Source: Rhizobiaceae bacterium (GTDB lineage Bacteria > Pseudomonadota > Alphaproteobacteria > Rhizobiales > Rhizobiaceae). Taken from it: a stretch of DNA of 64,000 nt. Below are positions 36,291-45,280 of the stretch, in pieces (positions within the stretch are counted from its first letter, which is position 1; each line of letters begins with the position of its first letter). The notes below the pieces were generated by a model. It worked only from the letters and a program-made list of their open reading frames with translations. It was not told the origin of the DNA and ran no database searches. The stretch covers positions 62,001 to 126,000 of the forward strand of contig JAHBYV010000006.1 in NCBI GenBank assembly GCA_019635795.1, written 5' to 3'. The position numbers were made by a program, and so were the translations under genes.

Positions 36291-37253
36291 ATGTCGGATC
36301 TGATAAGCCTCGTCTTTCCGTTCTTCGGGTTGATTTTCCTGGGCTTTTTGGTGGCGCGCCTGACAAGGCAGCCGCTCGAAGCCCTCGGCTGGATGAATGT
36401 ATTCATAATTTACGTCGCACTACCGGCCCTCTTTTTTCAGCTTCTGTCACGCACTCCGATCGAAAAGCTTACTGAGTGGGGATACATTTTCGCTTCAGTG
36501 TTCTCAACCTTCATAATCTTCTGCGTGATGTTTCTTGGCTCATTCATCGCTGCGCGCGGGGAGATAGCGGAATCTACAATCAAGGGATTGGCGGCGGCAT
36601 ATGGCAATATTGGCTATATGGGACCAGGCCTTGCCTTGCTGGCTTTGGGCGAAAAAGCTGCGGTTCCGGTGGCTTTGATCTTCTGCTTTGAAAACATCAT
36701 GCACTTTGCGATTGCGCCGACGATGATGGCGCTGGCTGGCGGAGAGCGGGGCGGCTTCGGAAAAATTGCGGTAGGTATAGCCCGCAAGATTGTGCTGCAC
36801 CCATTCATTATTGCTACGGCTGCGGGCGTGATTGCTGCTTATTTCCGATTCGAGCCGCCTCTGGCTTTGGACAGGCTTCTGGCAATGCTGGCGCAAGCCG
36901 CCGCGCCTTGCGCACTCTTCGCAATGGGTGTCACGCTCGCGCTGCGGCCTCTCAAGCGCGTACCGGCGGAGCTAGGTCCCATTGCTGCGCTAAAGCTTAT
37001 CGTTCACCCGATACTTTGCTATATTGCAATGAGCCTGATCGGCAATTTTGATCCGGTATGGGTTTATGCTGCAGTGCTTTTGGCAGGATTGCCAACGGCT
37101 ACGAATGTGTTCGTCATCGCACAGCAATATGGTGTGTGGGTGCAAAGAGCGTCGGCGAGCATATTGCTGACCACCGTTCTATCAGTCGGAACTGTTACGG
37201 GCTTGCTATACCTTATCCGGAGCGGTGCCTTACCGCCGGATTTGTTCCCGTAG
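36291..37253 (+). CDS. AEC-family (auxin efflux carrier-like) transporter
   Basis: A 320-residue integral membrane protein with about ten hydrophobic segments in two five-helix halves, as in the bile/arsenite/riboflavin transporter superfamily. Typical features are the N-terminal PFFGLIFLGFLVARL, AAYGNIGYMGPGLALLALG, and the C-terminal GLPTATNVFVIAQQYG. The substrate is unknown; bacterial members export or import organic acids or similar compounds. Its 3' end overlaps the convergent UbiH-type gene by 24 bases. Confidence 0.9.
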   Translation: MSDLISLVFPFFGLIFLGFLVARLTRQPLEALGWMNVFIIYVALPALFFQLLSRTPIEKLTEWGYIFASVFSTFIIFCVMFLGSFIAARGEIAESTIKGLAAAYGNIGYMGPGLALLALGEKAAVPVALIFCFENIMHFAIAPTMMALAGGERGGFGKIAVGIARKIVLHPFIIATAAGVIAAYFRFEPPLALDRLLAMLAQAAAPCALFAMGVTLALRPLKRVPAELGPIAALKLIVHPILCYIAMSLIGNFDPVWVYAAVLLAGLPTATNVFVIAQQYGVWVQRASASILLTTVLSVGTVTGLLYLIRSGALPPDLFP

Positions 37254-38444
37254 ATCGGCAAAAATGCCAGAAAGCCCGCTGCCGGGCCGCAATCCTTCGC
37301 GCATGAACACAGCGCGTAGCGGTGCGATACGCCCAAGCATGCCAAGGCCAATGCTGCGGGCCAGTTGCGCGGGCAACATTCCTGAAAGCAGCGAACGGTT
37401 CAGAAGGCTGACGGCTGCCGTACGGGCAAGTATGTCAGGACGCCGAGCGCGGTTATAGGCTGCGAGAGATTTTGGAGCGCCCGGATCGGTTGCGTTTTTC
37501 GCTGCCGTTTCAACAAGATCGCGAACGTCTCTAACGCCGAGATTCAAGCCTTGGGCTCCGATCGGTGGGAAGATGTGCGCGGCCTCACCAACCAGCGCAA
37601 TTCGATTTTGCGCGAAACTGCGCGGAGTTGCATTGGAGAGCGCATAGATCTGGCGCCCCGACTCAACGCTCACCCGTCCCAGCATGGACTGCATTTGCGC
37701 TTCGATGCGCGCTGACAACTCTGCATCGCTTAGCGCCGCCAGCGTCTCCGCTTCCGCTGGACGCACGACCCATACCAGGCTCGACCTGTTCCCCTTCAAG
37801 GGTACTTGCGTGAATGGTCCAGTCTGCGTGTGGAATTCCGTTGAAACAGAACCATGAGGGCGCGTGTGCGCGAAGTTCAGCACCAAGGCCGATTGTGGCA
37901 AGGGACCGGATACAACCTCAATCCCTGCGGCCGCACGCGCGGGCGAATTACGACCGTCGGCTGCGACGGCAAGCGCGGCAGAAATGGTTTGGCCGCTCTC
38001 CAGCACCGCGGAGACCTTGCTGCTTTCAACGATCCAATCGCGAACCAGCCCTTCGTGCCAAATAATACCGGACTGGCTGCGCACGGCTGCATCCAGGACC
38101 GCGTTCAATTCACGATTGCCAATATTCAGGCCGAAATACTGCTCACCGATCTCATTCGCGTTAAATGTTACCACCGGGGCACGAACAAGCCGCGATGTGG
38201 CGTCAACGATGCGCATCTTTTCTAAGGGGGCGGCTTCGCGTTTTATGTCGTCAAGCACACCCAGAGTATCGAGAAATTGCAGAGACGGCACCATCAAGGC
38301 AGTCGTACGACGGTCCTCAAGGTTCACCTTCGGCCCGACGAGGGCAACGGCAAATCCCCGTTGTGCAAACGCAAGCGCAGCAATGAGTCCGGCCGGACCT
38401 GTGCCGACAACCAGTATAGATGTTTCAGCAGGAGCTACTGTCAT
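37230..38444 (-). CDS. UbiH/UbiF-family FAD-dependent ring hydroxylase
   Basis: A 404-residue group A flavin monooxygenase. It has the dinucleotide-binding VVGTGPAGLIAALAFAQRG (about 12-30) and the second FAD motif ALVGEAAHIFPPIGAQGLNL, where the usual GDAAH is GEAAH. These features fit a hydroxylase of ubiquinone biosynthesis; which ring carbon it modifies is not clear from sequence. Other ubi genes are not nearby. No signal peptide or membrane segment. Confidence 0.88.
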   Translation of the reverse strand: MTVAPAETSILVVGTGPAGLIAALAFAQRGFAVALVGPKVNLEDRRTTALMVPSLQFLDTLGVLDDIKREAAPLEKMRIVDATSRLVRAPVVTFNANEIGEQYFGLNIGNRELNAVLDAAVRSQSGIIWHEGLVRDWIVESSKVSAVLESGQTISAALAVAADGRNSPARAAAGIEVVSGPLPQSALVLNFAHTRPHGSVSTEFHTQTGPFTQVPLKGNRSSLVWVVRPAEAETLAALSDAELSARIEAQMQSMLGRVSVESGRQIYALSNATPRSFAQNRIALVGEAAHIFPPIGAQGLNLGVRDVRDLVETAAKNATDPGAPKSLAAYNRARRPDILARTAAVSLLNRSLLSGMLPAQLARSIGLGMLGRIAPLRAVFMREGLRPGSGLSGIFADLREQIRR

Positions 38445-38607
38445 TGCATTGTGTTGCCATGCCGCTATCGCGTTGTGAAGCGGTGAAAGTTGCGTCTTTT
38501 CGGCTCAGGAAGCGCTTATTGCCCCGCTTTGTCGTGGATCGTTCCCGCAAAGCGTAACAGATTGTTTCCGTAGACAATCGAAACAGTTTAGGCTGATTCG
38601 AAACAGA

Positions 38608-39450
38608 ATGGATGTGCGCCCGGTGAAAGACAGCAAAGCGAAAGCTGCGGCACAAAAAATTGTGGCGAGGATTCCGAAGCCAAAAAAACAGGTAACGTGG
38701 CCGCAGACCCGTGCGTTCCTCGTCCACTGTTTAACCGCGTCCGGATCATTTCTCGCATTTCTGTCTTTAGTTGCGGCAAGCGAAGAACGCTGGACTGCAA
38801 TGTTCTGGTGGCTGGGTTTGGCGCTTCTGGTTGACGGCATCGATGGCCCGATTGCACGCAAGCTGGAGGTCAAGGAAATCCTGCCAACATGGTCGGGTGA
38901 ACTTCTGGATAATGTGATTGACTACGTGACTTACGTAATCATTCCCGCATTCGCGCTTTACCAGCGCGGCTTTATGGGAGAGGGGCTTTCCTTCCTCTCT
39001 GCCGCGATAATCGTTGTATCCAGCGCGATTTATTACGCCGATACCGGCATGAAAACGAAGGAAAACTTCTTCAAGGGCTTCCCTGTTGTATGGAACATGG
39101 TGGTGTTCACGCTCTATGTCATTGAGCCGGGGCCGTGGGTCGCTTTCGCGACAGTTCTTATCTGCGGCATCCTGACATTCGTGCCGATCAACTTCCTGCA
39201 TCCGGTACGTGTTCAGCGGCTGCGCCCGATAAATCTGGCAGTGACGATTGCATGGTGTGTGTTCGGAATGCTCGCATTGGCGCAATCGGCAATGGCTCAG
39301 TTCTACAACCAATTTGGTGTGTTGGGCGAGCATGTTGATGTTTTCACCAAGGCTGGAATTACTGTAACCAGCCTTTACCTGTTCTGCATCGGCGCGGTGT
39401 TGCAGTTCTTCCCCAATCTCGGGGCCAGGCGGCTCGCCGCCCGGCAATGA
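38608..39450 (+). CDS. pcs: Phosphatidylcholine synthase
   Basis: A 280-residue inner-membrane enzyme that makes phosphatidylcholine from CDP-diacylglycerol and choline, a pathway typical of rhizobia and Brucella. Seven to eight hydrophobic segments are visible. The modified CDP-alcohol phosphotransferase motif DG-x2-AR-x12-G-x3-D-x3-D is intact (DGPIARKLEVKEI followed by GELLDNVIDY, about residues 75-105). A basic N-terminal 30 residues precede the first helix. It is divergent from the UbiH-type gene and 18 bases ahead of qor. Confidence 0.95.
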   Translation: MDVRPVKDSKAKAAAQKIVARIPKPKKQVTWPQTRAFLVHCLTASGSFLAFLSLVAASEERWTAMFWWLGLALLVDGIDGPIARKLEVKEILPTWSGELLDNVIDYVTYVIIPAFALYQRGFMGEGLSFLSAAIIVVSSAIYYADTGMKTKENFFKGFPVVWNMVVFTLYVIEPGPWVAFATVLICGILTFVPINFLHPVRVQRLRPINLAVTIAWCVFGMLALAQSAMAQFYNQFGVLGEHVDVFTKAGITVTSLYLFCIGAVLQFFPNLGARRLAARQ

Positions 39451-39468
39451 TTCGATTTGGAGCCAGTC

Positions 39469-40446
39469 ATGCCTAAAGCCATCCGTATTCACGAAAATGG
39501 CGGACCGGAGGTCCTGAAATATGAGGAAGTGGAGGTCGGTAGTCCCGGAGAAGGTCAGGTTCTGATCCGCCAGACCGCCATTGGTCTGAACTTTATCGAC
39601 ATTTACTACCGAACCGGGCTCTATCCAGCGCCGGGCGGCTTGCCTTTTATCCCCGGTGGCGAGGCTGCGGGCGTAGTGGAAGCTGTCGGGCCGAACGTCT
39701 CTGGCTTCGAACCAGGCGACCGCGTTGCCCACGCCGCTGGAACTGGCAGCTATGCTGAGAAGCGGCTAATCGCTGCCGATCGGCTGGTGAAGCTTCCGCA
39801 AAACATTTCGGACCAGCAAGCGGCTGGTATGATGCTGAAGGGCATGACTGCCGAATATCTGCTTTTGCGCACCTTCAAGGTCAAGCCCGGCGATACGGTT
39901 CTATATCACGCAGCGGCAGGCGGCGTTGGTCTGATCCTCGGTCAGTGGGCCAAGCATCTGGGCGCAACCGTTATCGGCACGGCAAGTTCTGCGGAGAAAA
40001 TTGAACTCGCCAAGGCTCACGGGTTTGATCACGTAATCAACTATCGCGATACGGATTTCGTGGCTGCGGTGCGCGAAATTACCGGCGGCAAGATGTGCGA
40101 TGTGGTTTATGATTCAGTGGGCAAGGATACCTATCTCGGTTCGCTGGACTGCCTTCGCCCAATGGGCATGTTTGTCACCTTTGGCCAATCTTCAGGTGCC
40201 ATACCGCCGTTCAACACTGGCCTGCTTGCGCAAAAGGGCTCGCTGTTCATGACGCGCCCAACCCTTTTCACCTACATTGCAAAACGGGAAGATCTGGAAA
40301 AGTCTGCCGCGGCCTTGTTCGATGTGGTTGGGCGAGGGATCGTAAAGATAAACATCAATCAGACTTATGCCCTCAAGGACGCCGGCAAGGCGCAGGCCGA
40401 TCTGGAAAGCCGTAGGACCACCGGCACGACAGTTCTGCTGCCTTGA
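39469..40446 (+). CDS. NADPH:quinone oxidoreductase (zeta-crystallin type)
   Basis: A 325-residue medium-chain dehydrogenase/reductase without the zinc ligands. Features are PGGEAAGVVEAVGPNVSGFEPGDRV, the cofactor-binding YHAAAGGVGLILGQWAKHLG (about 145-164) and VVYDSVGKDTYLGSLDCL. It reduces quinones one electron at a time using NADPH. ATG 39469 follows GGAG by six bases; the TTG at 39457 overlaps that site. It is likely co-transcribed with pcs. Confidence 0.92.
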   Translation: MPKAIRIHENGGPEVLKYEEVEVGSPGEGQVLIRQTAIGLNFIDIYYRTGLYPAPGGLPFIPGGEAAGVVEAVGPNVSGFEPGDRVAHAAGTGSYAEKRLIAADRLVKLPQNISDQQAAGMMLKGMTAEYLLLRTFKVKPGDTVLYHAAAGGVGLILGQWAKHLGATVIGTASSAEKIELAKAHGFDHVINYRDTDFVAAVREITGGKMCDVVYDSVGKDTYLGSLDCLRPMGMFVTFGQSSGAIPPFNTGLLAQKGSLFMTRPTLFTYIAKREDLEKSAAALFDVVGRGIVKININQTYALKDAGKAQADLESRRTTGTTVLLP

Positions 40447-40555
40447 ATGGCAGTTACGAAAATTTTTCCAGTCGGTTCAAATTTTCAATTGCCGCGCTGA
40501 AGCTAATGCCTAAAGTGGCGGCAGGGAACAATAAATCAGCCTGAATGGGGGCGTC

Positions 40556-42133
40556 GTGGAGACAGTGGCGAAGTCTGCCGACAAGGCAGCGAACCTGATT
40601 GAGGTGCGCGGCCTGACAAAAGTTTTCGGCACACTTACCGCGTGTGATCATGTTGATCTAAGCATTCGTGAAGGCGAAATTCACGCTTTGCTCGGCGAAA
40701 ATGGTGCAGGTAAGTCTACGCTGGTAAAAATGCTGTTTGGTTCGCTTGAACCAACGTCCGGCGAGCTGTTCTGGAAAGGCAAGCCAGTCCGAATCGGCAG
40801 CCCCAGCGTTGCGCGGTCGCTCGGCATTGGCATGGTTTTCCAACACTTCTCACTGTTCGAGGCGCTGACCGCCGCAGAGAACATTGCACTATCGCTTCAC
40901 GACGGCGCGACGCTTGACGAAATAGCATCGCGTTCCCGCGAATTGTCAAAGACTTACGGTCTGCCTCTCGACCCGGATTCGCTGGTGGGTGACCTCTCGG
41001 TTGGCGAGCGCCAACGCATCGAAATAACCCGCTGTCTGCTGCAAGAGCCGGATTTGATCATTCTTGATGAACCAACTTCGGTGCTTACGCCGCAGGAAGC
41101 GGACAAGCTGTTTGAGACGCTTGAACGTTTACGGTCCGAAGGCAAATCCATTCTCTATATCTCGCACCGGCTGGAAGAAGTTAAGCGCCTGTGTGATCGG
41201 GCAACGGTCATGCGTCATGGCAAGGTGGTGGGGCACTGCGACCCGCGCAAGGAAACGGCAGCGTCCCTCGCGCGCATGATGGTTGGCACTGATGTTGTGA
41301 CAGCCGAGTCGACGCCGATTGAGCTTGGCGGAGCGCCTGAATTACTTGCCATTTGTGGGCTGAGCCGAAAGCCGGCTGGACCGTTTTCAATGCCGCTGAA
41401 AAACATCTGGCTCTCGGTGCGGACAGGCGAGGTGCTTGGCATTGCTGGCGTCGCGGGGAACGGGCAGGGCGAGTTCTTTGAAGCTGTTTCCGGCGAAGCT
41501 TTGCAGGAGAGTGCGGATGCGGTTCGCATAAGGGGAAAATCCGTCGGCCGCGTGGGTATCTCTGCGCGCAGGCGTATGGGAGCGGCATTTGTGCCGGAAG
41601 AGCGCCTTGGCCACGGTGCCGCGCCCCGCATGAAGCTTTCGGAAAATCTGCTTCTGTCGCGCCATGACACAGATCGGAACGCGTTCGTTGCCCTGGGTGG
41701 TTTCGTGAAGTCCGGCGCAATCCAGAGTGCGACCCAACGCATTATCGAGGCGATGGATGTGCGCAAGAGCGCACCAGACCCGGAGGCTGCGGCGCTGTCT
41801 GGTGGTAACCTGCAAAAATTCATCATTGGGCGTGAATTGGATCGCCAGCCGGCGGTTATGGTGGTGAACCAGCCAACGTGGGGGGTGGATGCCGGTGCTG
41901 CTGCGCGCATCAGGCAGGCGTTAATATCACTCGCCCGTGCAGGGTCTGCCGTCTTGGTAATCAGTCAGGACCTCGACGAGTTGTTTGAAATCTCTGATGC
42001 CATTGCGGTGATGCACAATGGTGAGCTTTCAAAGCCTATTCCGCGCGGGGAAGCGACATATGAGAAGATCGGCTTGCTGATGGGTGGGGCAGAGCCTGGC
42101 CACGCCGCTCCCCATCACCCGGAGGTCGCTTGA
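40556..42133 (+). CDS. BMP-type nucleoside/sugar ABC transporter, ATP-binding subunit
   Basis: A 525-residue ATPase with two fused nucleotide-binding domains. The first is complete: Walker A GENGAGKST, Q-loop VFQHFSLF, signature LSVGERQRIE and Walker B LIILDEPTS. The second keeps the signature LSGGNLQKFIIGREL but has a degenerate Walker A (IAGVAGNGQGEF), as usual for this YufO/RbsA-like type. GTG start with GGGGG upstream. It starts a four-gene operon with both permeases overlapping by four bases (ATGA). Confidence 0.94.
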   Translation: METVAKSADKAANLIEVRGLTKVFGTLTACDHVDLSIREGEIHALLGENGAGKSTLVKMLFGSLEPTSGELFWKGKPVRIGSPSVARSLGIGMVFQHFSLFEALTAAENIALSLHDGATLDEIASRSRELSKTYGLPLDPDSLVGDLSVGERQRIEITRCLLQEPDLIILDEPTSVLTPQEADKLFETLERLRSEGKSILYISHRLEEVKRLCDRATVMRHGKVVGHCDPRKETAASLARMMVGTDVVTAESTPIELGGAPELLAICGLSRKPAGPFSMPLKNIWLSVRTGEVLGIAGVAGNGQGEFFEAVSGEALQESADAVRIRGKSVGRVGISARRRMGAAFVPEERLGHGAAPRMKLSENLLLSRHDTDRNAFVALGGFVKSGAIQSATQRIIEAMDVRKSAPDPEAAALSGGNLQKFIIGRELDRQPAVMVVNQPTWGVDAGAAARIRQALISLARAGSAVLVISQDLDELFEISDAIAVMHNGELSKPIPRGEATYEKIGLLMGGAEPGHAAPHHPEVA

Positions 42134-43221
42134 TGCGTATTGAGCTTGTCAAACGACCGGAGCGCTCCAAACTCTTTTCTGCGCTATCGCCGTTTATCGC
42201 CTTTGCGCTAACTGTAATGGCGGGTGCCATTCTGTTCGCAGCGCTTGGAAAGAATCCACTCGCTGCGCTGTACACCTACTTCATCGATCCGGTCACGCAG
42301 GTCTGGCAGTTGCACGAACTGGCAATCAAGGCCGCGCCGCTTATTCTTATCGGCGTCGGCTTGGCTGTTTGCTATCGCGCCAATGTCTGGAACATCGGCG
42401 CGGAAGGGCAATTCGTCATTGGCGCTGTTACCGGTTCCATCTTGCCAGTGATGTTTCCTGCCGCGACGGGTTGGTGGGTTCTTCCGCTCATGCTTGTCAT
42501 GGGTGCGCTCGGCGGGGCCGCCTATGCGTCTATCCCGGCGTTTCTCAAAACACGGTTCAACACAAACGAGATTCTGACGAGCCTGATGTTGGTCTACGTC
42601 GCGCAACTCTTTCTGGACTGGCTGGTGCGAGGCTGGTGGCGCGATCCGCAGGCTTACAATTTCCCGCAATCCGTCCAGTTCAATCCGTCCGCCGTGCTTC
42701 CCGAGCTTGATCCGATGGCGGGGCGGGCGAACTGGGGCTTCGTGTTCGCGCTCGTTGCCGCCGTGCTTGTCTGGCTCATGCTATCAAGGATGATGAAGGG
42801 CTTTGAAATCCGTGTGCTTGGCTCAAGTCCGCGCGCAGGTCGCTTCGCAGGTTTCCGCTATAGCTATATGGTTTTCTTTGCCTTTTTGATTTCGGGAGCG
42901 CTTGCGGGACTGGCTGGAATTTCGGAAGTTTCCGGTGCAATCGGGCAACTGCAACCCTCCATCTCTCCAGGTTATGGATTTACGGCGATTATAGTCGCTT
43001 TTCTCGGGAGGCTGAATCCTCTAGGCATCGTTGCGGCGGGACTCGTTCTGGCGCTGACCTATCTTGGTGGCGAAGCTGCGCAAACCGCGCTCGGCATATC
43101 CGACAAGGTGGCGCGCGTTTTTCAGGGCATGTTGCTGTTCTTCGTGCTGGCATCAGACACGCTGATCCATTACCGCATCCGCTTTGCCGGCATCGGCCAG
43201 AAATCCACTGAGGCTGCGTGA
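42130..43221 (+). CDS. BMP-type ABC transporter permease 1 (YufP-like)
   Basis: A 363-residue inner-membrane permease of the BPD_transp_2 (branched-chain/ribose) family with about nine or ten hydrophobic segments. Typical blocks are VGLAVCYRANVWNIGAEGQF, TRFNTNEILTSLMLVYVA and SPGYGFTAIIVAFLGRLNPL. It pairs with the next gene to form the membrane channel. Both its ends overlap neighbours by ATGA, so it is made in step with them. Confidence 0.94.
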   Translation: MMRIELVKRPERSKLFSALSPFIAFALTVMAGAILFAALGKNPLAALYTYFIDPVTQVWQLHELAIKAAPLILIGVGLAVCYRANVWNIGAEGQFVIGAVTGSILPVMFPAATGWWVLPLMLVMGALGGAAYASIPAFLKTRFNTNEILTSLMLVYVAQLFLDWLVRGWWRDPQAYNFPQSVQFNPSAVLPELDPMAGRANWGFVFALVAAVLVWLMLSRMMKGFEIRVLGSSPRAGRFAGFRYSYMVFFAFLISGALAGLAGISEVSGAIGQLQPSISPGYGFTAIIVAFLGRLNPLGIVAAGLVLALTYLGGEAAQTALGISDKVARVFQGMLLFFVLASDTLIHYRIRFAGIGQKSTEAA

Positions 43222-44141
43222 TGGACATTACTGTTAACATCCTCCTCACCATCGCAACTGCCGCGACGCCGCTGTTGATTGCGGCTATTGGTGAACTCGT
43301 CGTTGAGCGCTCAGGTGTTTTGAATCTCGGCGTTGAAGGCATGATGATAATGGGCGCAGTCTGCGGCTTCGGTGCTGCATATCTGACTGGCTCACCTTGG
43401 ATCGGCGTTCTGGCGGCTATCATTGCCGGTGCGCTGTTTTCGCTTCTGTTCGCTTTCATGACGCTGACGCTAGCCACTAATCAGGTAGCAACCGGTCTCT
43501 CGCTCACCATTCTTGGCCTTGGCCTTTCAGGCATGATTGGCACGAATTTTGTTGGCCTGCCCGGTGTGCGGTTGCCCAATCTCTACATACCGGGTCTCAG
43601 CGACATTCCGGTGGTGGGCAAGCTGCTGTTCGGGCAGGACCCGCTGTTTTATGTCTCGATTGCCTTGGTCATTGCCGTGTCGTGGTTCCTTTTCAAAACG
43701 CGCAAGGGACTTATGTTGCGTTCGATTGGCGACAGCCACAGTTCGGCGCACGCGCTCGGCATTCCGGTTATCGCCTATCGCTATCTTGCCGTGATGTTCG
43801 GTGGCGCATGTGCGGGGCTGGCAGGCGCGCACCTTTCTCTCGTTTACACGCCGCAATGGGTGGAGAACATGACTGCCGGGCGCGGGTGGATCGCGCTTGC
43901 CCTGGTCGTATTCGCTTCCTGGCGTCCGATGCGCGTTCTGGCGGGCGCTTACATTTTTGGTGCGGTCTGGATCGGGCAGCTTCACGCGCAGGCTTTCGGT
44001 ATACCAGTGCCTTCGCAATTCCTCTCCGCTCTTCCCTATCTGGCAACGATTGTCGTACTTGTGCTCATATCGCGAAACAAAAGGTTGACGATGATGAACA
44101 CGCCTGCATCGCTCGGCCAGCCATTCGTACCTGACAGATAA
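43218..44141 (+). CDS. BMP-type ABC transporter permease 2 (YufQ-like)
   Basis: A 307-residue permease of the same family. Characteristic features are ATPLLIAAIGELVVERSGVL, NLGVEGMMIMGAVCGF and the C-terminal AGRGWIALALVVFASWRPMR. It partners the first permease. The binding protein gene follows 20 bases later. Ligands of this transporter type that are characterised are purine nucleosides or, in some, other small heterocycles or sugars; none can be assigned here. Confidence 0.94.
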   Translation: MMDITVNILLTIATAATPLLIAAIGELVVERSGVLNLGVEGMMIMGAVCGFGAAYLTGSPWIGVLAAIIAGALFSLLFAFMTLTLATNQVATGLSLTILGLGLSGMIGTNFVGLPGVRLPNLYIPGLSDIPVVGKLLFGQDPLFYVSIALVIAVSWFLFKTRKGLMLRSIGDSHSSAHALGIPVIAYRYLAVMFGGACAGLAGAHLSLVYTPQWVENMTAGRGWIALALVVFASWRPMRVLAGAYIFGAVWIGQLHAQAFGIPVPSQFLSALPYLATIVVLVLISRNKRLTMMNTPASLGQPFVPDR

Positions 44142-44161
44142 CAACTCAACAGAGGCAGATT

Positions 44162-45229
44162 ATGAAAAAACTCATCGGTGCATTGATGCTGACAGTGGGA
44201 GCCGCAGCGCTTTCCACTGCTGCGAGCGCACAGGAAAAGTTCAAGGCATGCTGGGTCTACGTGGGTCCCGTAGGCGACTTCGGTTATTCTTACCAGCACG
44301 ATCAAGGTCGTCTGCAGGTCGAGAAGGAACTCGGCGACAAGGTGGAAACCGCATATCTGGAAAATGTTGCGGAAGGTCCTGATGCGGAGCGCGCATTCGA
44401 GCGTTTGGCGCGCGAAGGCTGCAAGATGATCTTCGGAACATCTTTCGGCTTCATGGATCCTGAATTGAAAGTTGCTGCGAAGTTCCCGGATGTAAAGTTC
44501 GAGCACGCGACCGGTTTCAAGATGGCCCCGAATATGGGCATCTACAATGCGCGCTTCTATGAAGGCCGTTACATCATCGGCCAGATCGCTGCGAAGCAGT
44601 CCAAGGCTGGGCTTGCTGGCTACATCGTTTCCTTCCCCATTCCGGAAGTTGTGATGGGCATCAATGCGTTCATGCTTGGTGCGCAGTCCGTAAACCCGGA
44701 TTTCAAGGTGAAGATCGTTTGGGTCAACACCTGGTTCGATCCGGCCAAGGAAGCCGATGCGGCAAAGGCGTTGTTCGATCAGGGTGCGGACATCATTGTT
44801 CAGCATACCGACTCCACCGGCCCGCTTCAGGTGGCACAGGAACGCGGCCTGCATGGTTTCGGTCAGGCTTCTGATATGACGAAGTTTGCGCCCAAGTCGC
44901 AATACACCGCTATCGTTGACGATTGGGGTCCGTATTATGTGAGCCGTGTCAAGGCCGCTCTTGATGGCACCTGGAAGCCGGAAGACCGCTGGGAGGGTCT
45001 GAAAGAAGGAGCCGTTGTCATGGCGCCTTACGCAAATCTGCCGGAAGATGTGGTGAAGGCGGCGCAGGAAACAGAGGCGAAGATCAAGGGTGGCTGGAAT
45101 CCGTTCACCGGCCCGATCACCAAGCAGGATGGCAGCGAGTTCCTGCCTGCAGGCGCGGTTGCCGATGACAAGACGCTTCTTGGCATGAACTTCTACGTCA
45201 AAGGCGTAGACGACAAGCTGCCCCAGTAA
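44162..45229 (+). CDS. BMP-family ABC transporter substrate-binding protein
   Basis: A 355-residue periplasmic protein. The signal peptide (KKLIGALMLTVGAAALSTAA) is cleaved near SAQ-EKF. The mature protein begins FKACWVYVGPVGDFGYSYQHD, the Bmp/PnrA/Med fold, with GTSFGFMDPELKVAAKFPDV and QHTDSTGPLQVAQERG. PnrA-type proteins bind purine nucleosides, which is the best guess. This is the last gene of the operon and is closed by a strong terminator. Confidence 0.94.
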   Translation: MKKLIGALMLTVGAAALSTAASAQEKFKACWVYVGPVGDFGYSYQHDQGRLQVEKELGDKVETAYLENVAEGPDAERAFERLAREGCKMIFGTSFGFMDPELKVAAKFPDVKFEHATGFKMAPNMGIYNARFYEGRYIIGQIAAKQSKAGLAGYIVSFPIPEVVMGINAFMLGAQSVNPDFKVKIVWVNTWFDPAKEADAAKALFDQGADIIVQHTDSTGPLQVAQERGLHGFGQASDMTKFAPKSQYTAIVDDWGPYYVSRVKAALDGTWKPEDRWEGLKEGAVVMAPYANLPEDVVKAAQETEAKIKGGWNPFTGPITKQDGSEFLPAGAVADDKTLLGMNFYVKGVDDKLPQ

Positions 45230-45251
45230 TCGGCACGTATCGAACCAGTGG

Positions 45252-45280
45252 AGCCCCGCCCGTTTGGCGGGGCTTTTTTA
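45252..45280 (+). terminator. Intrinsic terminator of the BMP transporter operon
   Basis: AGCCCCGCC-CGTTT-GGCGGGGCT, a perfect 9-bp stem and 5-base loop followed by TTTTT. It begins 22 bases after the binding-protein stop. Its T run contains the stop codon of the convergent acyltransferase gene. Confidence 0.92.
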
